Shown: in pieces, positions 1-7,972 of the stretch
Layout of the letters: each line of letters starts with the position of its first letter
How positions within the stretch are numbered: position 1 is the first letter of the stretch
Assembly (NCBI RefSeq): GCF_005860765.1
Contig: NZ_VCEI01000011.1
Coordinates: 558,001 to 622,000, forward strand
Direction: 5' to 3'
DNA length: 64,000 nt
DNA from: Dyadobacter sediminis
GTDB lineage: Bacteria > Bacteroidota > Bacteroidia > Cytophagales > Spirosomataceae
Translations under genes and position numbers: made by a program
Notes under the pieces: generated by a model
Told to the model about the DNA's origin: nothing
Databases searched by the model: none
Seen by the model: the letters and a program-made list of their open reading frames with translations, nothing else

Positions 1-12
1 TGTACCTCGATA

Positions 13-951
13 TTAAATGTCTCTGTTTTTTACCCGATAATTGACGTACTGGTTTGTAAAAGAACCATCGTCAAAAAGATCAATAACGGCATAACCCGCT
101 CTTGTTTCCTGTACTTTCCCAAACCAGTAGTTGCCGCATACTGCTCCGTTGCAGCAGTAACTTACTTGGTTATAATCCACACGGTCCAACACATGCGTAT
201 GTCCGCTGATGGCCAGTTTAACATTATCATGTTTGTTGAAAATTCCGATAATATCCGAAACATCGGTATGCATCCAGCTTCCGGAAATGAGCCAGCTGTC
301 ATTTTGCATGTTTTTGTCCCGCACAAATACACTTGCGCAAAGAATCGGAATATGTGAAATAACCATTACCGGTGTTTGCGGTGAAGTTTGGTTCAGATCT
401 TTTTTCAGCCATTCCATTTGTTCCTCATCCAGCTTTGCATAATAAGTGAATCCTTCGTCCCGGACATGAATGCTGTCCAGAAAAATCAGGTGCCAGCCGT
501 TTTTGTCCAAGCTGTAATAGGGCTTTTGTAATTCAAATTCATCCATAGCCCATTTTTTTCCGTCTTCGAAAACGGCGCCTTGTTCCCTGTTGCTCCATAT
601 ATCGTGATTTCCGATGACAGAGTAAAACGGCAGTGAATTATCGTCTTTCATCACCTGATGAAAAAGCTTCCATTGCGTGGCCAGTTTGGATTGCGTGCTG
701 CCGCCTGCTCCCATGATAGAGTCGCCGCCGTTGATAATCAGGTCGGGCTTTATGGACAAATTCTGAATATGATGAAGACACTTTGCCATGCCGTTGGCTG
801 CCCAAAGCTGAGGCTGAACGTGTATGTCCGTGATGTGAGCAATCCGCAAAACTCTGGCCGGTGCTTTTTTAATCACATCATTTGCTATATCCGGAAGTGA
901 AATTCCGCCCGCCAGCAAACCCATATTTTTCAACAGACTTCTTCTTTGCAT
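13..951 (-). CDS. Exported calcineurin-like metallophosphoesterase
   Basis: This 312-residue protein has the metal-binding signatures of the calcineurin-like phosphoesterase fold in order: DIHV near residue 42, GGDS near 75, GNHD near 115, SHIPI near 200 and GHTH near 250. These coordinate a di-metal centre in the family. The N-terminus carries an RRSLLKN twin-arginine motif followed by a short hydrophobic stretch, so Tat export to the periplasm or surface is likely. The substrate is not evident; homologues act on phosphomonoesters, phosphodiesters or nucleotides. It stands alone, about 135 bp downstream of the ligD stop codon in the same direction, and could be cotranscribed with it. Family assignment is firm; substrate is unknown. 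Confidence 0.85.
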   Translation of the reverse strand: MQRRSLLKNMGLLAGGISLPDIANDVIKKAPARVLRIAHITDIHVQPQLWAANGMAKCLHHIQNLSIKPDLIINGGDSIMGAGGSTQSKLATQWKLFHQVMKDDNSLPFYSVIGNHDIWSNREQGAVFEDGKKWAMDEFELQKPYYSLDKNGWHLIFLDSIHVRDEGFTYYAKLDEEQMEWLKKDLNQTSPQTPVMVISHIPILCASVFVRDKNMQNDSWLISGSWMHTDVSDIIGIFNKHDNVKLAISGHTHVLDRVDYNQVSYCCNGAVCGNYWFGKVQETRAGYAVIDLFDDGSFTNQYVNYRVKNRDI

Positions 952-1085
952 AACATTGAATGGAGTTAACTGATTGGAATCTACAAAGAACAGTGCCTGA
1001 AATCAGCAACTTAGCGTTGAGTAAACGAAATAAAATCTAACCGTTATCCGGACACTTTCAAAAACAGCATAGTCAGGATTCGCAA

Positions 1086-3806
1086 TCAGTTTTCCGGCTG
1101 CTCAATTTTGCTGATGATTTGCTCGAGGTTAATGCCTTTGTCAAGAACGGGTTTAAACAGGTCACCTTCGTTTTTAATCCGTTCCATAGCGTTGAAGATC
1201 GTAAAGTTCTGAAGCTTCAGACCTTTTTTTACTTCATCCCAGTGCAACGGCATGGAAACGGTTGCGCCCGGTTTGGGACGGACAGAATAGGGTGCCGCAA
1301 GCGTGGCTTGCGGGCGATTCTGCATATAGTCAATGTATATTTTTCCTTTCCGGTCTTTGGTCATACGTTCGATGCTGGTAAAATCCGGAAGTTCCTGCTG
1401 CATCCGACTGGCAATCCATTGTGCAAACAACTGGCACTGATCATAATTATATTTTGCATCTAGCGGAATGTAAACATGGATTCCTGTAGAACCGGAAGTT
1501 TTGCAGAAGCTCGGAACATGAAGCGAATCCAGCAGTTGTTTGATGGTTTGTGCCGTTGTAATGACCTGATTAAAAGTATTGGATGGGTCAGGATCGAGAT
1601 CCAGCAGGCACCAGTCGGGATAATCCGGCTGTTCAGTCCGACTGTTCCAGGGGTGCATGTCAATGCAGCCCAGATTGGCCGCATAAAGCAGGCTGGCTTC
1701 ATCATTGCAGAGCATGAAATTCTTCTGCTCGTCATCACCTTCTGCTTTGTAGGGGAAAGTCCTGATCCAGTCCGGCACTTTACCGGTAACATCTTTCTGG
1801 TAAAACCCTTTTTCCGTAATGCCATTCGGAAAGCGATACAGGGAAAGCGGCCTGTTTTTCAGATAAGGCAGAATATAAGGCGCAACTTCATGGTAATACT
1901 GGATCAGATCCCGTTTCGTTATCTTTTCTTTTTCCCAGTAAAACTTGCTGAGATTGGTGAATTTCACCTCGCTGCCATTTAATTTTTTGATCTGTGTTTC
2001 ATCTTCGGCATTCAGGAATGATTTGCTTTTTTTCCCATCCGCCTTTTCTGCTGGCTGATTTTCCATATGCTCTTCTGCTGCTTCGTTCAGGATTTTTTCC
2101 GTTGGAAGTTCCACTTCTTTCACTACTTCAGTTGCTTTTTTATCTTCCCGCATCCCTTCAAACGACGGATGCCGGAAAATGCCGTCGGCCGTGACTTCTG
2201 TAAAACTGACTTCGCAAATCAGTTCAGGTTTCAGCCACGTTGCATTCAGTTTGGCCGGATTGGTTTTCAACCGGGAAGGTTTGTTGTATTCAGGTGAATC
2301 TTTGAACGGATTTTTCTGCGTTATATAAGGTTTGAAAGTTTCCAGCATTTGCCTTTGCTGTTCCATATTAAAGCCCGTTCCGACTTTTCCGACATATTTG
2401 AGAAAGCCGTTTTCGTAAACGCCGAGCAGCAATGCGCTGAACAGTCTTGGCGTTCCGGCATTCCTGGTATAACCCACGATTATGACCTCCTGCCTTTTAT
2501 GGATTTTTATCTTGAGCCATTCATTGGTACGGGTCCCCGGAAAATATTTGCTGTCCGATTTCTTGGCCATAATCCCTTCAAGCCCCATTTCTGCTGCGGC
2601 TTTGAAAAACTCCTTTCCGTCAGCAACAATGCTGTAACCCGTTCTGACCACGCCTTCCTGCGGTATGATGGTTTGTAAAATAGCTTTTCTTTCAGACAGC
2701 GGCAGATTTAAAAGCCCTTTTCCATCCAGCCAAAGAATATCAAAAACATAGTAAACCAATGTTCCGTTTTCCTCGGTGTGCCAGTTTTGCAATGCGTTGA
2801 AATCGGAATGGCCCTTGTCGTTGATCACCACGATTTCACCGTCCAGAACTGCATTCAGCTTCATATCGGCCAGCTTTTGGTAAACTGGGTAAAATTTTTG
2901 GTTGTAAGAAATACGGTTTCTGGACTGAAGTTCTACTTTGCCTTCGTTCAGGAACGCCACGGCGCGGTAACCGTCCCATTTCACTTCATATTCCCAGCCC
3001 GGATCGTCAAAAGGCTCGTCCACAAGCGTGGCAAGCATCGGGTCCAGCGTTTCAGGAAAAGGTTCTGATTTGCCGCTTTTATCCGAAATATCAGAATGGA
3101 TTCTGGCTTTGCCATTCCGGTTTTCAGCCTGATTCTCTGATTCGTCACTGCTGTTCTTCGACCATTTTCTCACTGCCCTTTCCGGTCCGTCCGGTGCGTT
3201 TTCCGGCAAGTCCGATCCATATATATTCTTACTTGCTTTCTTTATGGTTTCAATCGTTTCATCCGAAATGACCGATTTGTCATTTTCCGTAATGTCCGAT
3301 TCGGAAGCAAATGCATCGCGGTGTTTGATCAGCAGCCAGGCATTTCCACCCATTCCGCGGGTTTTGACCAGTGCAAATTCTCCTTTCAGCTTTTGGCCGT
3401 TCAGCCGGAATTTCAGCGAACCCGATTCCAGTTCCCGAAGCAGAATCCGGATCTGTTCTTCTTTGGTATCTGCCGTTTCCAACGGTTCATACGTACCATT
3501 GTCCCAAACCATTACTGTTCCCGAACCGTAATTTCCTTCGGGTATTATCCCTTCGAAATCCTTGTAGTCGTACGGGTGATCCTCGACCATCATGGCCAGC
3601 CTTTTTACGGAAGGGTCTGTGGAAGGTCCTTTGGGAACGGCCCAGCTTTTGAGCACGCCGTCCATTTCCAGCCTGAAATCATAATGCAGTCTGGAAGCAT
3701 CGTGCTTCTGAATAACAAATTGCAGTTGATCCGAAGCTGCATTTCCGCCTTTGGGTTCGGGTGTATGTGCAAAGGAGCGTTTTTCATTGTATTTGTCCAG
3801 ACTCAT
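1086..3806 (-). CDS. ligD: Multifunctional NHEJ DNA ligase D (phosphoesterase-ligase-polymerase)
   Basis: At 906 residues this is a full-length three-domain LigD. The N-terminal 3'-phosphoesterase domain (about 10-165) shows the QKHDASRLHYDFRLE block and an EDHPYDY motif. A charged linker leads to the ATP-dependent ligase domain (about 250-560) with the adenylation lysine in EVKWDGYR (Lys276) and downstream motifs DGEIV, GLEGIMAKK and EWLKIK. The primase-like polymerase domain (about 615-900) carries DLDPDP, KTSGSTGIHVY and the APYSVRPKPGA block. The order PE-ligase-polymerase matches the Pseudomonas type. LigD processes and seals double-strand breaks together with Ku. No Ku gene lies in this window, so its partner must be elsewhere if present. 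The gene is divergent from the signalling genes at 4.0 kb. Confidence 0.96.
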   Translation of the reverse strand: MSLDKYNEKRSFAHTPEPKGGNAASDQLQFVIQKHDASRLHYDFRLEMDGVLKSWAVPKGPSTDPSVKRLAMMVEDHPYDYKDFEGIIPEGNYGSGTVMVWDNGTYEPLETADTKEEQIRILLRELESGSLKFRLNGQKLKGEFALVKTRGMGGNAWLLIKHRDAFASESDITENDKSVISDETIETIKKASKNIYGSDLPENAPDGPERAVRKWSKNSSDESENQAENRNGKARIHSDISDKSGKSEPFPETLDPMLATLVDEPFDDPGWEYEVKWDGYRAVAFLNEGKVELQSRNRISYNQKFYPVYQKLADMKLNAVLDGEIVVINDKGHSDFNALQNWHTEENGTLVYYVFDILWLDGKGLLNLPLSERKAILQTIIPQEGVVRTGYSIVADGKEFFKAAAEMGLEGIMAKKSDSKYFPGTRTNEWLKIKIHKRQEVIIVGYTRNAGTPRLFSALLLGVYENGFLKYVGKVGTGFNMEQQRQMLETFKPYITQKNPFKDSPEYNKPSRLKTNPAKLNATWLKPELICEVSFTEVTADGIFRHPSFEGMREDKKATEVVKEVELPTEKILNEAAEEHMENQPAEKADGKKSKSFLNAEDETQIKKLNGSEVKFTNLSKFYWEKEKITKRDLIQYYHEVAPYILPYLKNRPLSLYRFPNGITEKGFYQKDVTGKVPDWIRTFPYKAEGDDEQKNFMLCNDEASLLYAANLGCIDMHPWNSRTEQPDYPDWCLLDLDPDPSNTFNQVITTAQTIKQLLDSLHVPSFCKTSGSTGIHVYIPLDAKYNYDQCQLFAQWIASRMQQELPDFTSIERMTKDRKGKIYIDYMQNRPQATLAAPYSVRPKPGATVSMPLHWDEVKKGLKLQNFTIFNAMERIKNEGDLFKPVLDKGINLEQIISKIEQPEN

Positions 3807-3981
3807 AATCTTTTCATTTCATTATGTAAAGCAAACATTTAGGTAAAAATCATCTTCAGCATGGACATGTAAGCTGTTATTTGATCTTTAAAATGCCTTT
3901 ATTGTAACCGTTTTTCAGGAAAACAGCCTGATTGAAATCCGGTTCCGATCAACCTGAACAAGGATAGAAATGCATTTTGGT

Positions 3982-4010
3982 AACCGGTTGACTAAAATAA
4001 TTGTACCGGT
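3982..4010. promoter_or_regulatory. Possible operator: paired ACCGGT palindromes
   Basis: The 228-bp divergent region between ligD and the 4035 gene holds two ACCGGT palindromes, one embedded in the perfect 8-bp AACCGGTT at 3982-3989 and one at 4005-4010. Their centres are 22 bp apart, about two helical turns, which is the geometry of two dimer half-sites on the same DNA face. No regulator is known for it. The reading is inference from symmetry and position only. Confidence 0.25.
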
Positions 4011-4034
4011 GCTGATCTGTGTTTTTCCGGTTTT

Positions 4035-4460
4035 ATGGCTTGGAAGGAACGGGTTTTTGGCAATAGACATATGGATCAGCAATTCACTTTACAGCATTTA
4101 CACATGAGCGTTATAGACATTTTAGGCGAACAGGAAGAAACGTTGGGAACCGCAGAAGACCTGAGGGAAGAAATTGTTGTGGAAGTTGCACAGCAGGAGG
4201 TTTCCGGCAGTCTTGTAAAAATAGAATTTGAAACTTCGTTAGGCTTGTGTACGGGGTATTACCATTCCAGCGAACTGGGCCATGAAGAAATCAACATGGA
4301 TACGGATTCCATGAACATGCTTCAACGGCTTTTTCCCGCATGCAACGGCGTATTTGTGCATCAGAGTAACCGCGCTTGGGTGGAAATCAGCCTTGCGGAA
4401 CACATTCATGGCCTTCCGGAGTATAAAATTTACAACAGGATCGTTACTGCACAAATCTGA
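4035..4460 (+). CDS. Hypothetical protein upstream of the sensor kinase
   Basis: I do not recognise this 141-residue protein. It has no signal peptide or membrane segment and no clear motif; the central part alternates hydrophobic and acidic residues (EEIVVEVAQQ, SLVKIEFETSL), suggesting a small beta-rich fold. It ends 27 bp before the histidine kinase gene, so the two are probably one transcript and may work together. The first ATG is used here. Internal ATGs at 4071 and 4104 are plausible alternative starts because the first 12 residues look unrelated to the rest and there is no strong ribosome binding site before any of them. Confidence 0.6.
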   Translation: MAWKERVFGNRHMDQQFTLQHLHMSVIDILGEQEETLGTAEDLREEIVVEVAQQEVSGSLVKIEFETSLGLCTGYYHSSELGHEEINMDTDSMNMLQRLFPACNGVFVHQSNRAWVEISLAEHIHGLPEYKIYNRIVTAQI

Positions 4461-4487
4461 ACGGACCCGTGCATAATCACATTCGTC

Positions 4488-5888
4488 ATGAAAGAAATTC
4501 ATGCAGCCGATCTGAAGCAGATCGAAGCTTTTCACCATGTTCCGGAGGATCAGCTGGAATGGATGATCCGTCAGAGCAGTCATTATGAACTTGCGGAAAA
4601 TGCATTTCTGGCGCAGCCCGGTGATCTGCTGAATGCCACGCATATCCTGATCAGCGGAAGAATCGAAATCTACAGGCTTCAGAATCACTCTCGGATATTT
4701 GTCGCGGAACTGATGCCGGGAAGCATTACGGGTATGCTGCCTTTTTCAAGAGCCAAAAATGCTTTTGCCTATCTCCAGTGCGTGGACGCTTCGCAGCTGA
4801 TGTCGTTCCCGCTGGAAAAAATGAGAGAGCTGATCGTTTCACATTATGAACTGACACAGGCACTCGTCATTGTAATGACTACGCGCGTAAGGGAGTTTAC
4901 CGAACTGGAACAGCAAAATGAAAAAATCATGGCGCTGGGCAAGTTGTCTGCCGGGCTTGCGCATGAACTCAACAATCCGGCAGCCGCCATTATACGCGGT
5001 TCGCTTTCCCTTAAAAAACATCTTCAGCTTCAGCCGGATGCATTTAAAAAGCTGATTTCCGTTCAGATGGCTCCGGAAGAAATTGACGCGATTAATGAAA
5101 AACTGTTTGCAGTGCTTGCAAACAAGTCGAGGCCTGTGCTTACAATGATGCAGCGTTCGGAACAGGAAGATGAACTACTGGAATGGCTGGATGACAATCA
5201 GATTGACGATGTCATGGATATGGCCGAAAATTTTGTCGAGTTCGGGATCACGATGGACGTTCTGGAAGAAATGCAGAGCCGCATCAAAAAGGAAGATCTT
5301 TCACCGGTACTGACCTGGATCAATACCAATCTTACAACCGAAAGAATGGTGGCTGATATTCAGGAAGCTTCCGGAAGAATTGCTGATCTGATCGGTTCGG
5401 TCAAATCTTTTACGCATATGGACCGCGGCGGTGAAAAGGACTTTACAGATATTCACATCGGACTCCGCAATACGCTGATCATGCTGAACTACAAGCTCAA
5501 ACATGCCAAGGTAAAGGTGATCGAAGATTTTGACCACAATCTTCCGCAACTAAAAGCAATGGTCGGCGAGCTGAACCAAGTCTGGACAAATCTGATTGAC
5601 AACGCCATTGATGCGCTGGACGGTCAGCCTGATCCGGAATTAAGAATTTCAACCTGCCTGGATAAGGAATACATCCGTGTTACCATTTGTGACAATGGCC
5701 CGGGCATTCCGCCGGAAATCCGCAGCAGGATTTTTGATCCTTTTTTTACAACCAAACCGATCGGGAAAGGAACGGGACTCGGACTGGATGTCGTCATGCG
5801 TATTGTCAGGCAGCATAGTGGCTCCGTGACGCTTCATTCCAGTCCGGGAAAAACGGAATTTCTGGTTTGTTTTCCGATTAATGGTTAA
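4488..5888 (+). CDS. Histidine kinase with N-terminal cyclic-nucleotide-binding-like domain
   Basis: The 466-residue cytoplasmic kinase starts with a cNMP-binding-like beta-roll (about 10-125), followed by a coiled segment, an H-box GLAHELNNPAAAI with the phosphoacceptor His159, and an ATPase domain with N-box NLIDNAIDAL, G1 box DNGPGIP, F-box DPFFTTKP and G2 box GTGLGLDVV. There is no membrane segment, so it senses an internal signal. The phosphate-binding cassette of true cAMP sites (G-E-x-A-L and a following Arg) is not preserved; the equivalent loop reads GSITGMLPFSRAK, so the ligand may differ. It follows the unknown 4035 gene by 27 bp and precedes the receiver-flavoprotein fusion by 153 bp. 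The inferred partner is that fusion. Family assignment is firm; ligand unknown. Confidence 0.92.
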   Translation: MKEIHAADLKQIEAFHHVPEDQLEWMIRQSSHYELAENAFLAQPGDLLNATHILISGRIEIYRLQNHSRIFVAELMPGSITGMLPFSRAKNAFAYLQCVDASQLMSFPLEKMRELIVSHYELTQALVIVMTTRVREFTELEQQNEKIMALGKLSAGLAHELNNPAAAIIRGSLSLKKHLQLQPDAFKKLISVQMAPEEIDAINEKLFAVLANKSRPVLTMMQRSEQEDELLEWLDDNQIDDVMDMAENFVEFGITMDVLEEMQSRIKKEDLSPVLTWINTNLTTERMVADIQEASGRIADLIGSVKSFTHMDRGGEKDFTDIHIGLRNTLIMLNYKLKHAKVKVIEDFDHNLPQLKAMVGELNQVWTNLIDNAIDALDGQPDPELRISTCLDKEYIRVTICDNGPGIPPEIRSRIFDPFFTTKPIGKGTGLGLDVVMRIVRQHSGSVTLHSSPGKTEFLVCFPING

Positions 5889-5895
5889 TTTATGA

Positions 5896-5935
5896 GCGGT
5901 TGTTAGCTTTTAGCGGTTAGCTGTTGGCGCTTAGG
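5896..5935. repeat. Degenerate 7-bp-period tandem repeat
   Basis: Directly after the kinase gene the DNA reads as successive heptamers of the form NNTTRGC: TGTTAGC, TTTTAGC, GGTTAGC, TGTTGGC, GCTTAGG. Similar arrays occur at 24401-24442 and 56650-56725. The units are degenerate but in strict 7-bp register. No function is known; see findings. Confidence 0.7.
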
Positions 5936-5975
5936 TTTGGGCTGTCCGGAGAAGGAGCTGGTTATTCAATGCGGA

Positions 5976-6006
5976 TTGTAAAAACTGATTTTCTCAGCTA
6001 ATTTTA
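5976..6006 (+). promoter_or_regulatory. Candidate Bacteroidota promoter for the receiver-flavoprotein gene
   Basis: A TTG at 5976-5978, a 20-bp spacer and TAATTTTA at 5999-6006 match the Bacteroidota minus-33/minus-7 consensus (TTG, about 19-21 bp, TAnnTTTG) with one mismatch in the second box. Initiation would fall about 30 bp upstream of the ATG at 6042. If used, the fusion gene and zinc finger gene can be expressed apart from the kinase. This is a pattern match only. Confidence 0.45.
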
Positions 6007-6041
6007 AGTAATTACTTATTCAAACATAAAGGTTTCAAGCT

Positions 6042-7703
6042 ATGGGTTTGCCCATTATTTTTTCTATTGATGATGACGCGCAGGTTTTAAGAGCAATCAG
6101 CCGCGATCTGAAATCGCATTACAGACAGGATTACAGGGTTTTGAGCACAACTTCAGTCCGTGAAGCCATGGAGAGTTTGCTTGATCTTCAGAATAAAGGA
6201 GAGGAAGTGGCCATTTTTATTTCGGATCAGCGCATGCCGGAAATGCAGGGCGTTGATTTTCTCGAAAAAGCCATGGTAATGTTTCCGTTTGCAAAAAGGG
6301 TTCTGCTGACTGCATATTCGGATACCGATGCGGCCATTAAAGCCATTAACGACGTTCAGCTGGATTATTATCTGATGAAGCCGTGGGATCCGCCGGAAGA
6401 AAAGCTGTATCCCGCTATTGATGAGTTGCTGCACGACTGGCAGGGAAGTTACCGTCCTGAATTCAAGGGAATAAAAGTGATCGGTTATCAGTTTTCGCCC
6501 AAATCGCATGATATCAAGGACTTTCTTGCCGGTAACCTGATTCCTTATTCCTGGCACGACGCCGCTTCCAGCGAACAGGGAAAACAGATTACCAGAACAA
6601 ATAATCTTTGCCCGATTGATTTTCCAGTTGTGATCCTCGAAGACGGTACTTTACTGAAAACGCCTACCTTGATTGATCTGGCCTCGCACATCGGACTGAA
6701 CGCCAAGACCAAGCAGCAGATATATGATGTCATTATCATCGGAGCAGGGCCGGCCGGACTGGCCGCTTCCGTATATGGTGCTTCGGAAGGTTTGAGTACG
6801 TTGCTGATTGAACGCAAGGCACCGGGCGGACAAGCCGGCACAAGTTCAAGAATCGAAAATTACCTCGGCTTTCCATCCGGACTAAGCGGTGCGGACCTGA
6901 CGCGCCGTGCCATTACGCAGGCAACAAGGTTCGGGACAGAATTTCTTTCCCCGCAGTCCGTCAAGGAAATCCAACTGAAAGGAAAATACAAAACGCTGCT
7001 ATTAGGCGACGGAAGTGAAATCAATGCGAAAGCCGTAGTAATTACCACTGGAGTGGATTACCGGAAGCTGGAAACCAAAGGGATTGAAGAATTTACCGGA
7101 AAAGGTATTTATTACGGAGCTGCAAGCACAGAGGCAAGTTCTTGCGGCAACAAAGATGCGTATGTGCTGGGCGGCGGTAATTCTGCGGGCCAGGCGGCCA
7201 TGTACCTGGCCAAATTTGCCCGCAACGTATTTGTGCTGGTCAGAAAGCAGGACCTTACTTCTTCCATGTCATCCTATCTGATTGATCAGATCCGGGGTAC
7301 GGAAAATATTACGGTACTGGGCTGTACCGAAATTCTGGAAGCATTGGGCGACGAACATCTGGAATCGCTCCGGCTTATAGACCTGAATACGTCGGAGGAA
7401 AAATTAGTGCCGGCAGATGCCTTATTCATATTCATCGGAGCCAAACCGTTTACAGACTGGGTTGGGCTGGAAATCATCAAGAACAGCAAAGGATTTATTG
7501 AGACCGGCAGAGAAATGAAAAGTTACAAAGATTTCAAGCAGATCTGGAAAGCGGAGCGCGATCCCTATTTACTGGAAACAAGTTCACCGGGAATTTTTGC
7601 AGCAGGCGACGTAAGGGCCGGAGCTATGAACCGCGTAACTTCCGCAGTTGGCGAAGGTTCCATGGCAATCAGTTTTGTACATCAATATTTAAGCGAAGTA
7701 TAA
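6042..7703 (+). CDS. Response regulator fused to thioredoxin-reductase-like flavoprotein
   Basis: The 553-residue protein joins three modules. Residues 1-130 form a CheY-like receiver with acidic pocket Asp10-12, phosphoacceptor Asp62, Thr90 and Lys113. Residues about 143-220 resemble a glutaredoxin/thioredoxin fold with a cis-Pro-like DFPVVILEDG segment, but the CxxC place reads SPKS (152-155). Residues 228-553 are a thioredoxin-reductase-like domain with FAD motif GAGPAG (234-239), NAD(P)H motif GGGNSAG (377-383) and C-terminal AAGDVR. The usual redox CxxC before the NAD(P)H motif is replaced by GAAST (359-363); a single Cys368 follows. It is thus a phosphorylation-controlled flavoenzyme that cannot use the classical disulfide relay. 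The upstream kinase is the likely phosphodonor, and the downstream zinc finger gene starts inside its stop codon (TAATG). Confidence 0.92.
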   Translation: MGLPIIFSIDDDAQVLRAISRDLKSHYRQDYRVLSTTSVREAMESLLDLQNKGEEVAIFISDQRMPEMQGVDFLEKAMVMFPFAKRVLLTAYSDTDAAIKAINDVQLDYYLMKPWDPPEEKLYPAIDELLHDWQGSYRPEFKGIKVIGYQFSPKSHDIKDFLAGNLIPYSWHDAASSEQGKQITRTNNLCPIDFPVVILEDGTLLKTPTLIDLASHIGLNAKTKQQIYDVIIIGAGPAGLAASVYGASEGLSTLLIERKAPGGQAGTSSRIENYLGFPSGLSGADLTRRAITQATRFGTEFLSPQSVKEIQLKGKYKTLLLGDGSEINAKAVVITTGVDYRKLETKGIEEFTGKGIYYGAASTEASSCGNKDAYVLGGGNSAGQAAMYLAKFARNVFVLVRKQDLTSSMSSYLIDQIRGTENITVLGCTEILEALGDEHLESLRLIDLNTSEEKLVPADALFIFIGAKPFTDWVGLEIIKNSKGFIETGREMKSYKDFKQIWKAERDPYLLETSSPGIFAAGDVRAGAMNRVTSAVGEGSMAISFVHQYLSEV

Positions 7704-7972
7704 TGAAAGAAATCTGTCAGCATATCAATGAAATTGGAGTAATCAAATTGCCCGCGGAACTTGTCTGTGAAGAATGCATGAAAACGAATGGAACCTGGGT
7801 ACATCTGCGAACCTGTCAGACTTGCGGCACCACGTTATGCTGCGACAGTTCGCCATCCAAACATATGACCAGGCATTTTCATCATTCCGGACATCCGGTT
7901 GTCATCTCCGCCGAGCCGGGAGAAAAGTGGCTCTGGTGTTACCAAGATGAATCCTTTGCGGCATACGAATAA
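7703..7972 (+). CDS. UBP-type zinc finger protein
   Basis: This 89-residue protein is a stand-alone UBP zinc finger (zf-UBP family), the domain by which eukaryotic deubiquitinases such as USP5 bind the free C-terminus of ubiquitin. The metal-ligand pattern is complete: Cys5, His7, Cys22, Cys25, Cys38, Cys41, Cys46/47 and a His cluster at 54, 58, 60/61 and 64. The family blocks WVHLRTC, CCDSSPSKH, HPVV and EPGEKWLWCY are present. Its ATG overlaps the stop codon of the flavoprotein gene (TAATG), implying translational coupling and probably physical partnership. The bacterium shows no ubiquitin here, so the ligand is presumably a C-terminal tail of a local protein or a small molecule; this is inference. 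Confidence 0.92.
   Translation: MKEICQHINEIGVIKLPAELVCEECMKTNGTWVHLRTCQTCGTTLCCDSSPSKHMTRHFHHSGHPVVISAEPGEKWLWCYQDESFAAYE

Noticed and set aside
1119..3842. Many long antisense ORFs across ligD, such as 3321-3842
   Set aside because: They lie wholly within or opposite ligD, which has full domain support, and show no family signal. They are reading-frame shadows caused by codon bias.
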